A stretch of 64,000 nt of DNA from Shewanella marina JCM 15074 (GCF_000614975.1 NZ_BALM01000012.1:1-64000); one strand, 5' to 3'. Positions 1 through 11,894 are shown, counted from the first letter of the stretch. Numbers and translations: made by a program. Notes: generated from the letters alone by a model not told the origin.

Positions 1-720
1 AAATCCAAGCGCTTACTAAGCGAAGCTTAGTGCTTGAATTGAACGCGGAGAGCTTGCCTCGAAGCTGGCCATTGCCAAGCGTCTTTATGGTCGCCATCAA
101 TATCTTTTATGTCATTCATCTGCCGCTAAGCTTGGCCAGAAATTGCATCCCTGAATTCCAGACATTCGCCACATCCCAGTGGCTTCCACGTGCTAAGCGG
201 ACCTCCCGCTTCGCAACAAGTTGCTTCGCGTTCCACTAGGGCAATAAGCTGCGTTTATTAAGCACCCTATTGTCACCTCCATGTGTCCCTTAAAGCGAGC
301 ACAAGTGCTCTGAGATAAAAGAGTAGGTCATCGCCATACCCAAAGGGCATAAATACCCGAGGGCATGAAAGTGCCTAATACACGAGAAAGCCCGTTGCTG
401 ATACAACGGGCTTTTTTCGTTTATGCGCGGCATGACCGAACGAACATGGGGAAATAAATAGCCCGAACGCAGTGAGGTAACCATTCATGTGATAGGTCGA
501 TGATTGTTCCGTTCATAATCGACACTTCCGCCGTCCATGGCAGTCGTAGGGTGAATATCGCGTAGCGATGTGCTAATGGCAGAAAACTGTTCCAGACATT
601 TTCTGCATTTACTACATCCATGTAGTTCAGCGCGAAGCTTTAGCGTAGCTGGCCATTGCCATACCCAAAGGGCATAAAAGTACCTTTATAGTCGTCATCA
701 ATATCTCTCAATCATCATTC
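1..720. repeat. Non-coding region with degenerate repeat copies
   Basis: No convincing gene is present. The stretch around 50-112 resembles that around 640-705: both hold AGCTGGCCATTGCCA followed by a CTTTAT-GTCG-CATCAATATCT block, with different inserts between. The string GCCATACCCAAAGGGCATAAA occurs near 331 and near 657. A short perfect inverted repeat, ACTAAGC-GAA-GCTTAGT, lies at 14-30. This looks like decayed interspersed intergenic repeats, possibly the tail of an upstream rRNA or tRNA operon, but no RNA gene is visible. From 720 to 953 there is AT-rich leader DNA of cinA. Confidence 0.45.
387..418 (+). terminator. Rho-independent terminator
   Basis: A perfect 10-bp stem AAGCCCGTTG / CAACGGGCTT with a six-base loop is followed by a T run (CTTTTTTCG). 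It points rightward and no gene lies between it and the window start, so it probably ends a transcript that begins outside the window. Confidence 0.8.
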
Positions 721-953
721 GTCACATTTCTGTAGCTTGTGGATTATTTCCTTATTTTTAATGGATGAGGTTGGTAACGCTTCTCTATTCAGTTAATCAC
801 TTTATGCAAATTTTAATTGCTATGACGAAACTCTGTGCTATCGCTCATATCGAAGCAGAAAAAGTTATTATTATTTAAACCTATATTGGTTGCTTATTAG
901 GTTGGTTAACTTAGTATTGCTGCATATTAGTTTTACGCAAATGAGGGATTATG

Positions 954-2225
954 ATGAAACTTGAAATGATCTGTACGGGTGAAGAGGTATTAGCAGGTCA
1001 AATAGTCGATACGAATGCAGCTTGGTTTGCTAATACGATGATGGATCATGGTATTGAACTTCAACGACGCGTAACTGTTGGTGATCGCTTACAAGATTTG
1101 ATTGATGTTTTTATTGAGCGCAGTCATTACGCGGATGTGATAGTCGTTAATGGTGGCTTAGGTCCAACGAGTGACGATATGTCAGCACTAGCTATGGCGC
1201 AGGCTAAAGGTGAAGATTTAATTGAAAACCAACAATGGCGTCAATCATTAGAAGCATGGTTTGCTAAAAATAATAGAGTGATGCCAGAGAGTAATCTTAA
1301 ACAGGCGATGTTGCCCGAGTCTGCGATTATAGTTGATAATCCTGTCGGAACTGCTTGTGGTTTCAGAGTGAAGCTCAATCGTGCATGGCTCTATTTTACC
1401 CCAGGTGTGCCATTTGAATTTAAGCAGATGGTGAGCGAACAGTTTTTAGCTTTCATTAAACAGACATTTTCTTTGTCTGAGCCTACTGCAGTTTATAAAT
1501 TACAAACCATAGGCCAAGGTGAATCCGCTTTAGCAGATGTGCTCGATAAGCTAGCTATTCCTGATGGGATTACTATCGGTTATCGTTCGAGTATGCCTTA
1601 TATTGAAGTTAAGTTATTTGCTCGTGGTGAGCAGGCTATTGCTCAATTGTCTGCGTTAACATCTCAAGTCAAACAGTTACTCAGCAATGTTGTTGTGACT
1701 GAAAATATACCTACGTTAAGCCAAGCTGTACACGAGTTGTTATTACTTAAGCGTAAGACATTGAGTGTGGCTGAATCTTGCACGGGAGGAATGATTGCCA
1801 GTGATTTAGTTCGTTTTTCTGGCAGTTCTGCCTATTTGCAACAAGGTTTAGTGACTTATTCTAATGAGTCCAAGAATATGTTGCTTGGTGTTACTGTCAA
1901 AACATTAGCTCAGTATGGGGCAGTGTCTTATCAAACGGCTGAAGAGATGGCTGCTGGGGTAAGGCGATTATTGAATGGTGATTATGGATTATCAACTTCG
2001 GGGATTGCTGGTCCTGATGGTGGTAGTGATGAAAAGCCTGTTGGTACCGTTGCGATTGCTTTAGCGACTCGTGAGCAAGTATATAGCCAAGTTATTTGTT
2101 TTCCTCGTCGATCTCGTGAATTAGTGCGTCAACTTGCCACTGCAGTGGCGTTAGATATGTTACGACGTCATCTATTGGGTGAGTCACCTATTGTCGATTA
2201 CCCGTCATATAAACGCATTAAATAG
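954..2225 (+). CDS. cinA: CinA-like protein (nicotinamide-nucleotide amidase family)
   Basis: This is a full-length two-domain CinA/YfaY protein of about 423 residues. The N-terminal MoCF/MoaB-like domain carries [17 protein letters not shown] near the start and [10 protein letters not shown] near residue 65. The C-terminal CinA domain carries [14 protein letters not shown] and the [17 protein letters not shown] block expected of a deamidase that acts on nicotinamide mononucleotide in pyridine-nucleotide salvage. Two adjacent ATGs exist; GAGGG at 943-947 is spaced better for the second (954), which also gives the usual [11 protein letters not shown] start. It is monocistronic and followed at once by a terminator. 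Enzymatic activity of this long proteobacterial type is inferred from the family. Confidence 0.9.
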   Translation: MKLEMICTGEEVLAGQIVDTNAAWFANTMMDHGIELQRRVTVGDRLQDLIDVFIERSHYADVIVVNGGLGPTSDDMSALAMAQAKGEDLIENQQWRQSLEAWFAKNNRVMPESNLKQAMLPESAIIVDNPVGTACGFRVKLNRAWLYFTPGVPFEFKQMVSEQFLAFIKQTFSLSEPTAVYKLQTIGQGESALADVLDKLAIPDGITIGYRSSMPYIEVKLFARGEQAIAQLSALTSQVKQLLSNVVVTENIPTLSQAVHELLLLKRKTLSVAESCTGGMIASDLVRFSGSSAYLQQGLVTYSNESKNMLLGVTVKTLAQYGAVSYQTAEEMAAGVRRLLNGDYGLSTSGIAGPDGGSDEKPVGTVAIALATREQVYSQVICFPRRSRELVRQLATAVALDMLRRHLLGESPIVDYPSYKRIK

Positions 2226-2228
2226 TAC

Positions 2229-2254
2229 AAAGCCCGCAATTGCGGGCTTTGTTT
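2229..2254. terminator. Terminator between cinA and ppc
   Basis: A palindromic hairpin AAAGCCCGCAATTGCGGGCTTT ending in a T-rich tail sits just after the cinA stop. The convergent ppc gene ends at 2270, so it may serve both strands. Confidence 0.75.
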
Positions 2255-2269
2255 TATGGAAGTAGCAGC

Positions 2270-4906
2270 TTAACCTGTATTGCGCATACCTGCAGCTACA
2301 CCTGCGATGGTTAACATTAATGCCAGTTGCACATCAGCCGAAGCTTGTTGTTCTTTACGAGTACGTCCTAATAGTTCTGCCTGAAGGAAGTTAAGTGGAT
2401 CAATGTATGGGTTACGCAAATTGACCGATTCTTTATTCCATGGAGTATGCGCCATTAGGCTATCATCACCGGTTAAGTTCAGTACTGCCTTAATGCCAGT
2501 ATCTAAGCGTTGACGTAGGGTATCTCCTAGATAATGTAGATCTGGTGAAACTAAGCAGGTTTCATAGTAACGCGCTAAATTTGGTTCTGCTTTGGCATAT
2601 ACCATCTCTAACATAGACAGACGAGTTTCAAAGAATGGCCATTTGGTTGCCATCTCTTGTAATAATGCTAGTTCGCCTCTATCTGTTGCTGCTTGAAGTG
2701 CTTCGCCAGCACCAAGCCATGCAGGTAACATGAGCCGGTTTTGCGACCATGCAAAGATCCAAGGAATGGCACGTAAGCTTTCAATCCCACCATTGACTCT
2801 TCGTTTCGCTGGGCGGCTGCCCAATGGCAGGCTACCGAGTTCTACTTCTGGTGTTGCCGCTCTAAAGTAAGCTACAAAATCTGGCTCATCGCATACAATT
2901 GCGCGATATGAGTCTACTGACTCATCGGCAATACGTTGCATGGTTTCACGCCATGTTTGCTCTGGTTCTGGCGGCGGCAATAATGTTGCTTCTAATACCG
3001 CCGTTGTATATGAGGCTAAGCTTTGCAAAGCAAGTTTAGGTAAGCCAAATTTAAAGCGGATCATCTCGCCTTGTTCTGTGACTCGAATACGTCCAGCAAC
3101 TGAGCCTGGGGGCTGTGATAAAATCGCTTTATGCGCTGGACCACCGCCACGACCAACGGTACCACCACGACCATGGAATAGCGTTAGTTCAACTTCGGCT
3201 TGATTGCAGATTTTAACCAGCTGCTCTTGTGCTTGATATTGTGCCCATGCCGCTGCCATTACCCCAGCGTCTTTAGCTGAGTCAGAATAGCCAATCATGA
3301 CTTCTTGTTTATTTTTGCTATAACCACGGTACCAATCAATGGCTAATAATGCGCTGATACAGTCGGCGGCATTATTGAGATCATCAAGGGTTTCAAATAG
3401 CGGTACAACCCGCATAGGGTGAGGGCAACCAGTCTCTTTGAGTAATAATAAAACGGCCAGCACATCTGATGGTTTGCTTGCCATTGAAATAACATAAGAT
3501 CCAAGTGATGAGGCGGGTTGAGTTGCAATCAGTTTGCAGGTGTCGACGACTTCTTGTACTTCTTGACTCGGTTGCCAGCAATTTGGAATGAGTGGGCGTT
3601 TATCGGTTAATTCACGTAATAAGAATGCCTGTTTTTCCTGTTCATCCCAATGGTTATAATCACCTAATCCTAAATAGCGTGTTAGCTCTGCTACTGCATC
3701 GCTGTGACGTTGTGCATCTTGTCGTATATCAAGTCGTAGTAAATGAATGCCAAAACAGGCTAAGCGGCGTAGCATATCTAATAACAGGCCATTAGCGATA
3801 AGGCGCATACCGCAATCACATAAGCTGTTATAAATCATTAGTAATGGCTGTTTTAAATCTTGCTCATGCCAGATAATGTCCGCAGCATTGATACTTGGGT
3901 GGCTACCATCAATACGTTCATTTAAATAATCGATGGTGTTTCGTAATCGTTGGCGTAAGTCTCTTAGTACATCGCGATAGGGTTCACAGCTATTATTGGT
4001 AAAGCTCAGCAGCTCTGCATTAGCTTGTTCCATCGATAACTCATTTACTAATAACACAACATCTTTTAGATAGAGTCTTGCCGCAGCATGACGGTTACGC
4101 AGTAAGACTTCTTCGGTCACTTTTGCTGTAACAAACGGGTTACCATCGCGGTCTCCACCCATCCAGCTTGAGAATTTTACCGGCGCAATATCAATGGGTA
4201 ATTGGATATTCGTGCGCAGTTCAACTTGGTCGTTGAGTTGACGTAGAAAATCAGGTACCGCGTGCCATAGTGATGTTTCAATTGTCGCTAAGCCCCACTT
4301 AGCTTCATCAACTGGTGTTGGGCGTTCACGTCTAATTTCGTTGGTATGCCAAATTTGAGCGATTAACTGGCGTAGTCTTAGGTTGACTTGCTGATGCTCA
4401 CGCTCACTAAGTTGGTTATTCTCTTGCTCTGTTAAGCAATCAATAATCGCTGCGTATTTTTGGATCAATGTCCGTCGTGAAATTTCAGTCGGATGAGCCG
4501 TCAATACCAGATCAATATTCATATTTTTCAGGCAATCAAGCATTTGCTGTTGATTGATTGGGCCATCTAACATGCGGCCAAGCAGTTGCTCTACGGGATC
4601 GGGTACACAAACTAATTCATCACAATCACGGCTAATCGTGTGGAATTGCTCTGCAATATTGGCAAGGTTGAGGAATTGGTTAAATGCTTTTGCAAAAGGC
4701 ACTAGCTCTTCATCAGGTAGTGCTGCAAGTAATTCAAGCATCTGTTCACGTGCGGCGTTATCACCGAGTCGTGATTGTTTGGCTAGTTGTCTAATCAGTT
4801 CTATTTTTTCTAAAAAAGCATCGCCGAGATGAGCTCCCATGGTATCACCCAGAATTTGTCCTAGATGATTAACATTGGATTTTAATGTTGCATACATATC
4901 TTGCAT
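2270..4906 (-). CDS. ppc: Phosphoenolpyruvate carboxylase
   Basis: This enzyme carboxylates PEP to oxaloacetate and so refills the TCA cycle in the cytoplasm. At 878 residues it is the normal bacterial length. Family motifs are all visible: the catalytic histidine in [14 protein letters not shown] near residue 138, [14 protein letters not shown] near 245, [14 protein letters not shown], the glycine-rich [16 protein letters not shown] loop, and the C-terminal GMRNTG. It is convergent with cinA and runs in the same direction as argE upstream, about 150 bp away. No lesion is seen. Confidence 0.97.
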   Translation of the reverse strand: MQDMYATLKSNVNHLGQILGDTMGAHLGDAFLEKIELIRQLAKQSRLGDNAAREQMLELLAALPDEELVPFAKAFNQFLNLANIAEQFHTISRDCDELVCVPDPVEQLLGRMLDGPINQQQMLDCLKNMNIDLVLTAHPTEISRRTLIQKYAAIIDCLTEQENNQLSEREHQQVNLRLRQLIAQIWHTNEIRRERPTPVDEAKWGLATIETSLWHAVPDFLRQLNDQVELRTNIQLPIDIAPVKFSSWMGGDRDGNPFVTAKVTEEVLLRNRHAAARLYLKDVVLLVNELSMEQANAELLSFTNNSCEPYRDVLRDLRQRLRNTIDYLNERIDGSHPSINAADIIWHEQDLKQPLLMIYNSLCDCGMRLIANGLLLDMLRRLACFGIHLLRLDIRQDAQRHSDAVAELTRYLGLGDYNHWDEQEKQAFLLRELTDKRPLIPNCWQPSQEVQEVVDTCKLIATQPASSLGSYVISMASKPSDVLAVLLLLKETGCPHPMRVVPLFETLDDLNNAADCISALLAIDWYRGYSKNKQEVMIGYSDSAKDAGVMAAAWAQYQAQEQLVKICNQAEVELTLFHGRGGTVGRGGGPAHKAILSQPPGSVAGRIRVTEQGEMIRFKFGLPKLALQSLASYTTAVLEATLLPPPEPEQTWRETMQRIADESVDSYRAIVCDEPDFVAYFRAATPEVELGSLPLGSRPAKRRVNGGIESLRAIPWIFAWSQNRLMLPAWLGAGEALQAATDRGELALLQEMATKWPFFETRLSMLEMVYAKAEPNLARYYETCLVSPDLHYLGDTLRQRLDTGIKAVLNLTGDDSLMAHTPWNKESVNLRNPYIDPLNFLQAELLGRTRKEQQASADVQLALMLTIAGVAAGMRNTG

Positions 4907-5060
4907 CTATTGCTCCGCAGTACTGTTGCTGTAGGGGTAAAACCTTGTCTTAGCACAATACCAGTTGATCTAATCTGGTCAATGGCAGCAATTGGTTGAT
5001 GCCATAAATAAACAGTTTATTGTGTGGTAGATCATTATTTAGTCATTACTAATTAATCTA

Positions 5061-6209
5061 TTAATCCTTCATACAGGCATGAAATATCATCTGTTTTATG
5101 AGAGTTACGCTCTTATTTAAGTAGTGCATATCGATATATTCATTTGCTTGATGTGCTTGGTTAATGCTACCGGGACCAAGCACTAATGTTTGACAGCCTA
5201 GTTGTTTAATATAGGGGGCTTCGGATGCATAGTTAACGACCTCAGGTGTTTGATTAGCAAGTTCAGCGACAAGTTGGGTCCATGGATTATATTTGTCATC
5301 AGCAAAGGCTTCTGAGCCCGGATATAATGGATTAATCGTAATTGAGCCGGGATATTGCTGGCTAATAGGTAATAAATAATTGGCCAATATTTGCTCGAGT
5401 TCCTCAAGTGGCAAGCCTGGGATGGGTCTTAAATCGATATGTAACTCACAACAACCACAAATACGATTGGCAGCATCTCCACCTGTGATTTGACCAAAAT
5501 TAAGTGTTGGATAGGGGACACTGAAATCAGTTTGATGATAATTCTCAGCTAGATCTTGCTTGAGTTTTAGTAGCTGCGTAATGATTTGATGCATGATCTC
5601 TATAGCATTTAATCCATTGGCAGGATCTGATGAATGACCACTGCGACCATGAACGCGGATCCCTTGGGCAAGGTGTCCTTTGTGCATATAAATGGGTACT
5701 AATCCGGTAGGCTCACCAATAATCGCGTAATCAGGGGCTATCTTTGTTTCAGCGGCAAATGCTTTGGCACCGTTCATCGTGGTTTCTTCATCCGCACTGG
5801 CTAAAATATACAGTGGCTTTTTTAATTGTGTAAGGTCTAGTTCACTTGTTGCCGCTAACACTAAAGCAAAAAATCCTTTCATGTCGCATGTGCCTAATCC
5901 ATACCAGCGGTTATCTTTTTCTGTCAGTGTAAATGGATCTTGTTGCCATAAATGTTCATCAAATGGCACTGTATCAGTATGTCCCGCTAATAATAAGCCA
6001 CCTTTGCCTGTGCCTATTTGAGCCAGTAAATTAAGTTTACCGCGACTATCTGTAACAGGCGTTATTGTGGTTTCAAATCCTAAACTTGCGCACCAATTAG
6101 CTAAATGTTCTATTACTGCTTGATTACTCATATCCATATCAGGAGTTAATGAGCTTACAGAAGGTAAGCTTATTAATTGGCTAAAGCTCTGTTTTAATGT
6201 AGGGAACAT
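5061..6209 (-). CDS. argE: Acetylornithine deacetylase
   Basis: This M20-family metallohydrolase removes the acetyl group from N2-acetylornithine to give ornithine, the fifth step of the linear arginine pathway. The 382 residues match the family. Metal ligands and catalytic residues are recognisable in GHTDTVPFD (near 76-84), GTCDMKGFFA (near 108) and SADEETTMNGAKA (near 138), with the substrate-side EPTGL following. The gene is transcribed away from argCBFGH with a 257-bp shared control region, the usual enterobacterial and Shewanella arrangement. Its presence fits the pathway that does not recycle acetyl groups through ArgJ. Confidence 0.95.
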   Translation of the reverse strand: MFPTLKQSFSQLISLPSVSSLTPDMDMSNQAVIEHLANWCASLGFETTITPVTDSRGKLNLLAQIGTGKGGLLLAGHTDTVPFDEHLWQQDPFTLTEKDNRWYGLGTCDMKGFFALVLAATSELDLTQLKKPLYILASADEETTMNGAKAFAAETKIAPDYAIIGEPTGLVPIYMHKGHLAQGIRVHGRSGHSSDPANGLNAIEIMHQIITQLLKLKQDLAENYHQTDFSVPYPTLNFGQITGGDAANRICGCCELHIDLRPIPGLPLEELEQILANYLLPISQQYPGSITINPLYPGSEAFADDKYNPWTQLVAELANQTPEVVNYASEAPYIKQLGCQTLVLGPGSINQAHQANEYIDMHYLNKSVTLIKQMIFHACMKD

Positions 6210-6466
6210 AATAAACCTTAAAATAGTTATTCATAAATATTGCATAATTAATTTTACGTGTTAGTCTAGCAAGTATTAAATATAACAACTACAAAACATA
6301 GTGCCTGAGATGAAAATAATTTACGCATTGTTAACCCCGTTTAACGTAAACCAAGTTACTCCCCTTCTACGACGATAATCTGTCATTCAGCGTTCCGCTG
6401 TGGGCCTTTGATTGTGCCCTAATTCAACTAAAAATCCCTACAACATACTATTAAGACACAAAAATA
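6210..6466. promoter_or_regulatory. Divergent argE / argCBFGH control region with possible ARG boxes
   Basis: This 257-bp spacer must hold both promoters. Around 6225-6255, next to argE, it contains TTATTCATAAATATTGCATAA, made of ATTCA/TGCAT-like half-sites resembling tandem ArgR operators, though with mismatches. A small hairpin AGCG-TTC-CGCT lies near 6399-6409. ArgR control is expected from the pathway; the exact boxes are uncertain. Confidence 0.4.
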
Positions 6467-7459
6467 ATGACTAAAAAAATAGCCGTAATAGGTGCTAGCG
6501 GTTACACCGGGGCACAACTATCTGAATTAATATTCAACCATCATCAGCTCCATTTATATGGTTTGTATGTTTCTGAAAATAGCTTAGATAAACACAAGCA
6601 ATTGGCTGATTTATACCCTTGCTATAGCCAAGTTAAATTACCTCTTCAAGGTTTATCTGATGCGGCCAAAGAGGATATTGCTACGCAGTGTGATGCTGTT
6701 GCTTTAGCGACTGATCATAAGGTGAGCTTGCATTTAGCGGCGTGGTTTCATCAGCAAGGATTAACGGTATTTGATTTAAGTGGGGCTTATCGTTTCAAGG
6801 ATATCAATCTATATCCGCAGTGGTATGGCTTTGAACATGAGTATCCTGAGCTATTAGCACAATCAGTTTATGGGCTCACTCAATGGCATGCATCTGCTAT
6901 TAGTCAAACTAAGATGATTGCTGTACCAGGCTGTTACCCGACAGCAAGTTTATTAGCATTAAAGCCAATTGCCGATATGGTTGATCAGCAAGCATGTGTT
7001 GTTATTAATGCGGTAAGTGGTGTCAGCGGCGCAGGTCGAAAAGCTAGCTTACATACTAGCTTTTGCGAAGTGAGTTTAGCTGCCTATGGTGTATTGAATC
7101 ATAGGCATCAACCTGAGATTGAAGCTTATTCTGGCCTACCAACTATTTTTACTCCTCATCTTGGTAATTTTAAACGAGGTATTCACGCCACTGTGACTGT
7201 GAAAATGCAGCCTCAGGTCACTACTGCGCAAATTTCACAAGCCTTTCAAGTTTACAGTGACTCTGAAATCGTACATGTGCAGCAGCAACTGTTACCTAAA
7301 GTTGATGATGTTGTTAATAGTGAACGTTGTCATATTGGTTGGTGTTATGACTCGGATAAGTCTTATTTAGTCATGACAAGTGTGATTGACAACTTAATGA
7401 AAGGGGCTGCAAGTCAAACGCTTGAATGCATAACTATTCATTATGGTTTAACGGCTTAA
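6467..7459 (+). CDS. argC: N-acetyl-gamma-glutamyl-phosphate reductase
   Basis: ArgC reduces N-acetylglutamyl phosphate to the semialdehyde with NADPH, the third step of arginine synthesis. The 330-residue protein begins with the NAD(P)-binding [10 protein letters not shown] motif. The catalytic cysteine is in AVPGCYPTA near residue 155, and [10 protein letters not shown] and HRHQPEI follow as in the family. It is the first gene of argCBFGH; its ATG abuts a weak ribosome site. The stop codon directly touches an in-frame upstream ATG of argB, so the two are translationally close. Confidence 0.95.
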   Translation: MTKKIAVIGASGYTGAQLSELIFNHHQLHLYGLYVSENSLDKHKQLADLYPCYSQVKLPLQGLSDAAKEDIATQCDAVALATDHKVSLHLAAWFHQQGLTVFDLSGAYRFKDINLYPQWYGFEHEYPELLAQSVYGLTQWHASAISQTKMIAVPGCYPTASLLALKPIADMVDQQACVVINAVSGVSGAGRKASLHTSFCEVSLAAYGVLNHRHQPEIEAYSGLPTIFTPHLGNFKRGIHATVTVKMQPQVTTAQISQAFQVYSDSEIVHVQQQLLPKVDDVVNSERCHIGWCYDSDKSYLVMTSVIDNLMKGAASQTLECITIHYGLTA

Positions 7460-7471
7460 ATGGAGGTAATT

Positions 7472-8257
7472 ATGAGTACAGTAACTGGAACCGTGTTGGT
7501 CATTAAAGTGGGCGGTGCATTATTGCAGTGCGAAATGGGCATGGCGCGTTTGATGGACACGGTTTATCAGATGCTCAGTCGTGGTCAAGCTATTGTTATT
7601 GTGCATGGCGGTGGTTATATGGTCGAAGAGCAATTACAAGCTAACCAAATGCAAACTCAAAAAGTCGATGGTCTACGTGTCACACCCGCAGAACAGATGC
7701 CCGTTGTGGTGGGCGCTTTAGCTGGCATGGCCAATAAGACACTGCAAGCTGCCGCTAAAAAAGCGGGGATTAATAGTGTGGGCCTTAGTTTAGCTGATGC
7801 CGATATGGTTACCGCCACCTTCAAAAATGGTCATTTAGGCAATGTTGGCAAAGTCAGTCCGCTCAATAGCCAATTTATCACCTTATTACTGGCTAACCAG
7901 TTAATGCCCATTATTAGTTCTATTGCGATTGATAACGATGGCAATTTACTGAATGTGAATGCTGATCAAGCTGCAACCGCAATAGCCCAACTTGTGGCCG
8001 GACAGTTGATATTACTCTCAGATGTGTCAGGTGTATTGGACGGTAAGGGGAAATTAATTGAACAGCTCAATCAAACTCAAATTGCTGAATTGGTTAAGCA
8101 AGGCGTGATTGATAGCGGTATGAAAGTAAAAGTTGAGGCCGCATTAGAAGTTGCCCAAACACTTGGAGAGCCCGTACAAGTTGCGAGCTGGCGTGATGCT
8201 AAGCAATTAGCGGAATTAGCGAATGGTTTGCCAGTTGGTACTCAAATACACCCTTAA
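7472..8257 (+). CDS. argB: Acetylglutamate kinase
   Basis: ArgB phosphorylates N-acetylglutamate, the second step of arginine synthesis. The 261-residue amino-acid-kinase fold shows KVGGALL at the start, the VHGGGYMVEEQL loop near residue 50, and NVNADQAATAIA near 166. The ATG at 7460 just after argC is possible, but GGAGG at 7463-7467 serves the ATG at 7472, which gives the normal N-terminus. It is the second gene of the arg operon. The short proteobacterial form suggests the arginine-insensitive type, with feedback acting at ArgA, which lies elsewhere. Confidence 0.94.
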   Translation: MSTVTGTVLVIKVGGALLQCEMGMARLMDTVYQMLSRGQAIVIVHGGGYMVEEQLQANQMQTQKVDGLRVTPAEQMPVVVGALAGMANKTLQAAAKKAGINSVGLSLADADMVTATFKNGHLGNVGKVSPLNSQFITLLLANQLMPIISSIAIDNDGNLLNVNADQAATAIAQLVAGQLILLSDVSGVLDGKGKLIEQLNQTQIAELVKQGVIDSGMKVKVEAALEVAQTLGEPVQVASWRDAKQLAELANGLPVGTQIHP

Positions 8258-8269
8258 GGAGATAAGTCT

Positions 8270-9178
8270 ATGGACAACTTTTTATCACTAAAGCAATTAA
8301 CTCAAACTCAATTGCATGACCTGTTGCAATTGGCGCAAATGATTAAAGCTGCGCCTACTCAATATAACCAAGCTTTAGCAGGTAAAAGTGTGGTGATGTT
8401 ATTTGAAAAACCCTCATTACGAACTCGAGTGAGCTTTGATATTGGCATTAATAAACTCGGTGGGCATTGCTTATATTTGGATCAACAAAATGGTGCATTA
8501 GGTCAACGTGAGTCGATAGCTGATTTTGCTACTAATTTATCTTGCTGGGCCGATGCAATTGTTGCAAGGGTCTATAGCAATAAAACCATTAATGAACTGG
8601 CTCAGCATGCTAGCGTCCCGGTGATTAATGCGCTTTGCGATCTGTATCATCCATGTCAGGGACTTGCTGATTTGCTGACGTTAACAGAACAGCTAGGTAC
8701 GCTTAAAAACACTAAGTTAACTTATATCGGCGATGGTAATAATGTGACTCATTCTTTGATGTATGGCGCAGCCATTATGGGAATGAAGATGACAGTAGTT
8801 TGTCCTGCAGGACATTTCCCTGATGGACAAGTTGTACAAGAAGCACAAGCATTAGCTGCTCAGAATGGTGGTTCGCTGTTATTAACTTCAGAGGTGAGTG
8901 ACATCGGAGAGCAAGATGCAATTTATACCGATACTTGGATCTCAATGGGAGACAACACCTCATTTACTGACATTCAGCAGAAATTTGCGCCTTATCAAGT
9001 TAATCAAACCTTGATGCAGCAAGTCGGCACTCCCTATTTTATGCACTGTTTACCTGCTCACCGCGGCGTTGAAGTGACCGATGAGGTGATGGATGGCGAG
9101 CAGTCGCTTATCTTGCAACAAGCTGAAAATCGCATGCATGCGCAAAATGCAGTACTGGTTACTTTATTAGCTCAATAA
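8270..9178 (+). CDS. argF: Ornithine carbamoyltransferase (anabolic)
   Basis: ArgF joins ornithine and carbamoyl phosphate to make citrulline. The 302-residue sequence has the carbamoyl-phosphate site SLRTRVSFD near residue 44 (the SxRTR motif), [11 protein letters not shown] near 125 and the ornithine-side HCLPAHRG near 262. A good AAGGAG precedes the ATG. Its place between argB and argG marks it as the biosynthetic enzyme; the catabolic ArcB that would partner arcA/arcC at the other end of the window is not within it. No damage is seen. Confidence 0.95.
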   Translation: MDNFLSLKQLTQTQLHDLLQLAQMIKAAPTQYNQALAGKSVVMLFEKPSLRTRVSFDIGINKLGGHCLYLDQQNGALGQRESIADFATNLSCWADAIVARVYSNKTINELAQHASVPVINALCDLYHPCQGLADLLTLTEQLGTLKNTKLTYIGDGNNVTHSLMYGAAIMGMKMTVVCPAGHFPDGQVVQEAQALAAQNGGSLLLTSEVSDIGEQDAIYTDTWISMGDNTSFTDIQQKFAPYQVNQTLMQQVGTPYFMHCLPAHRGVEVTDEVMDGEQSLILQQAENRMHAQNAVLVTLLAQ

Positions 9179-9200
9179 TCTTTACCTAGGAAAAATAATA

Positions 9201-10433
9201 ATGTCTCTACAACAAGCAGCCAAAATCAAAAAAGTCGTATTAGCCTATTCGGGCGGGTTAGATACTTCCGCCATTATCCCATGGTTAAAAGAAACCTATG
9301 ATAATTGTGAAATTGTGGCGTTTTGTGCTGATGTCGGTCAAGGTGCTGCTGAACTGGAAGGGTTAACTGAGAAAGCGCTAGCTTCTGGTGCGAGTGAATG
9401 CCATATCGTTGATTTAAAAGAAGCCTTGGTTGCTGATTATATTTATCCAACCATTGCGACAGGTGCTATTTATGAAGGTACCTATTTGTTAGGAACATCA
9501 ATGGCGCGCCCAATCATTGCTAAAGCACAAGTTGAAGTGGCACGTCAGGTTGGTGCCGATGCGCTTTGTCATGGTTGTACGGGAAAAGGCAATGACCAAG
9601 TTCGATTTGAGGGCTGTTTTGCAGCACTTGCGCCTGATTTAAAGGTGATTGCCCCTTGGCGTGAGTGGCAAATGAAAAGTCGTGAAGATTTGTTAGCTTA
9701 TCTGGCTGAACGTAATATTGCGACCACAGCTTCTGCAACAAAAATTTATAGTCGAGATGCCAATGCTTGGCACATTAGCCATGAGGGTGGCGAATTAGAA
9801 GATCCTTGGAATGAGCCTTCTAAAGGGGTTTGGACTATGACGGCTGCTCCTGAAGACGCGCCAAATGAACCAGAATATGTGTCATTAACCATTGAAAATG
9901 GTCGGATTACTCAAGTTAACGATATCGAGTTAACGCCTTATCAAGCACTGATGTACCTCAATGATGTGGCTGGCAAACATGGTGTTGGACGAGTCGATAT
10001 CACTGAAAACAGATTAGTGGGTATGAAGTCGCGGGGCTGTTATGAAACGCCTGGTGGCACAGTGATGTTTGCGGGGCTTAGAGCAATAGAGGAACTGGTA
10101 TTAGATAAAACCAGTCGTCAATGGCGTGAACAAGTAGGGGCACAAATGGCGCAGTTAGTTTATGACGGTCGTTGGTTTACTCCTTTGTGTGAATCGTTAT
10201 TAGCGGCATCTGAGTCATTAGCCACATTAATGAATGGTGAGGTTGTGATAAAACTGTACAAAGGCCAAGCAGTTGCTGTTAAGAAGCGTTCGCCAAATAG
10301 TCTTTATTCAGAAGCTTTTGCGACTTTTGGTGAAGACGATGTTTATGACCAAAAACATGCTGAAGGCTTTATTCGTTTATATTCATTAGCGAGTAGAATT
10401 CGGGCTTTAAATAGCCACTCAAACACTAAATGA
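9201..10433 (+). CDS. argG: Argininosuccinate synthase
   Basis: ArgG condenses citrulline and aspartate with ATP to make argininosuccinate. The 410-residue protein has the N-type ATP pyrophosphatase P-loop [15 protein letters not shown] near residue 15 and the [15 protein letters not shown] block near 115, both diagnostic. It lies 22 bp after argF and 19 bp before argH with ordinary ribosome sites, within one operon. Confidence 0.97.
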   Translation: MSLQQAAKIKKVVLAYSGGLDTSAIIPWLKETYDNCEIVAFCADVGQGAAELEGLTEKALASGASECHIVDLKEALVADYIYPTIATGAIYEGTYLLGTSMARPIIAKAQVEVARQVGADALCHGCTGKGNDQVRFEGCFAALAPDLKVIAPWREWQMKSREDLLAYLAERNIATTASATKIYSRDANAWHISHEGGELEDPWNEPSKGVWTMTAAPEDAPNEPEYVSLTIENGRITQVNDIELTPYQALMYLNDVAGKHGVGRVDITENRLVGMKSRGCYETPGGTVMFAGLRAIEELVLDKTSRQWREQVGAQMAQLVYDGRWFTPLCESLLAASESLATLMNGEVVIKLYKGQAVAVKKRSPNSLYSEAFATFGEDDVYDQKHAEGFIRLYSLASRIRALNSHSNTK

Positions 10434-10452
10434 CACAGTAAAGGATAACGAC

Positions 10453-11826
10453 ATGGCATTATGGGGTGGCAGATTTAGCCAACAAAGCAGTCAATTATTT
10501 ACCTTATTTAATGATTCACTGCCAGTGGATTACCGCTTAGTTGAACAAGATATTATTGGCTCGATTGCATGGTCACAAGCAATAGCGTCAGTTGGGATTA
10601 TTACCCTTGATGAATCTAATCAGTTACAACAAGCGTTAACTCAACTACTTAACGAAGTGCAGCAACAGCCTGAATTAATTTTAGCCAGCGGTGCTGAAGA
10701 TATTCATAGTTTTGTTGAACAAGCACTGATTACTAAAGTGGGTGATTTAGGTAAGAAACTACATACTGGGCGTTCACGTAATGATCAAGTGGCGACAGAT
10801 TTGAAGTTGTGGTGTAAAGCGCAGGGGCAACATGTACTTGGGTTATTGACCGGACTGAGACAGCAACTATTGTTGGTTGCCGAGCGTGAATATGATGCTG
10901 TGATGCCAGGCTTTACCCATTTGCAACGGGCACAACCCATTACTTTTGGGCATTGGTGTTTGGCTTATGTTGAGATGATGGAACGTGATATTTCACGTTT
11001 GCAAGATGCGCTTAAACGACTTGATACTTGCCCATTAGGCTGTGGTGCACTTGCGGGAACGGCCTATGCGATGGATCGCGTCGCGTTGGCACAATCACTG
11101 CAATTTGCAGCACCGACGTTAAATAGCTTAGACAGTGTTTCGGATAGAGATCATGTGGTAGAGCTGTCTGCCACAGCAGCGATTAGTATGATGCATCTTA
11201 GCCGTATGGCAGAAGATTTGATCTTCTTTAACTCAGGGGAAGCTAACTTTATTGAGTTAAGTGATGATGTTACATCTGGCTCATCACTCATGCCGCAAAA
11301 GAAAAACCCTGATGCATTAGAGTTGATAAGAGGCAAGACTGGACGAGTATATGGCAGTTTGGTGGGTATTCTAACCACGATGAAAGCGTTGCCTTTGGCC
11401 TATAACAAAGATATGCAAGAGGACAAAGAGGGCTTATTCGATGTGATGGATACATGGAGTATCTGCTTAGAGGTTGCACAATTAGTCTTACAAGGGCTAC
11501 AGGTGAATCATGAGCAAGCCACATTAGCCGCCCTGCAAGGTTACGCTAATGCAACCGAGTTGGCTGATTATCTTGTTGCGAAGGGCGTACCATTTAGAGA
11601 AGCACATCATATTGTGGGCGAGCTTGTGGTTGCTGCAATTAAGCAACAATTAGCGATTGAAGCATTACCACTATCAACATTACAAAGTTATTCAGATGTG
11701 ATTACTGATGATGTATTTGAGTGCTTAACGATTGAGTCTTGTCTAGCACAACGTCAAGCGCTTGGTGGCACCTCGCCAGAGCTTGTGAAGCAAGCTATTG
11801 CAGCAAAATCGAAGCTGAATAATTAG
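10453..11826 (+). CDS. argH: Argininosuccinate lyase
   Basis: ArgH splits argininosuccinate into arginine and fumarate, the last step of the pathway. At 457 residues it has the standard length and the superfamily signature [20 protein letters not shown] near residue 277, with [13 protein letters not shown] near 105. In Vibrio, Moritella and some relatives ArgH is fused to a C-terminal ArgA acetyltransferase domain; this protein ends without such an extension, so N-acetylglutamate must be made by a separate gene. A terminator follows 19 bp later. Confidence 0.96.
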   Translation: MALWGGRFSQQSSQLFTLFNDSLPVDYRLVEQDIIGSIAWSQAIASVGIITLDESNQLQQALTQLLNEVQQQPELILASGAEDIHSFVEQALITKVGDLGKKLHTGRSRNDQVATDLKLWCKAQGQHVLGLLTGLRQQLLLVAEREYDAVMPGFTHLQRAQPITFGHWCLAYVEMMERDISRLQDALKRLDTCPLGCGALAGTAYAMDRVALAQSLQFAAPTLNSLDSVSDRDHVVELSATAAISMMHLSRMAEDLIFFNSGEANFIELSDDVTSGSSLMPQKKNPDALELIRGKTGRVYGSLVGILTTMKALPLAYNKDMQEDKEGLFDVMDTWSICLEVAQLVLQGLQVNHEQATLAALQGYANATELADYLVAKGVPFREAHHIVGELVVAAIKQQLAIEALPLSTLQSYSDVITDDVFECLTIESCLAQRQALGGTSPELVKQAIAAKSKLNN

Positions 11827-11844
11827 TGATAATAGTTGTCCACA

Positions 11845-11874
11845 AAAAAAGCGCGATAATTATCGCGCTTTTTT
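11845..11874. terminator. Bidirectional terminator, argH / mrcA
   Basis: A GC-rich perfect hairpin GCGCGATAATTATCGCGC is flanked by an A run on the left and a T run on the right, so it can end argCBFGH rightward and mrcA leftward. Confidence 0.85.
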
Positions 11875-11894
11875 ATGGGTATTATTGCTGTGAA

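Noticed and set aside
30..621. Short open frames of 64-69 codons on both strands before cinA
   Set aside because: No ribosome sites, no protein-like composition, and they lie in repeated non-coding DNA around a terminator.
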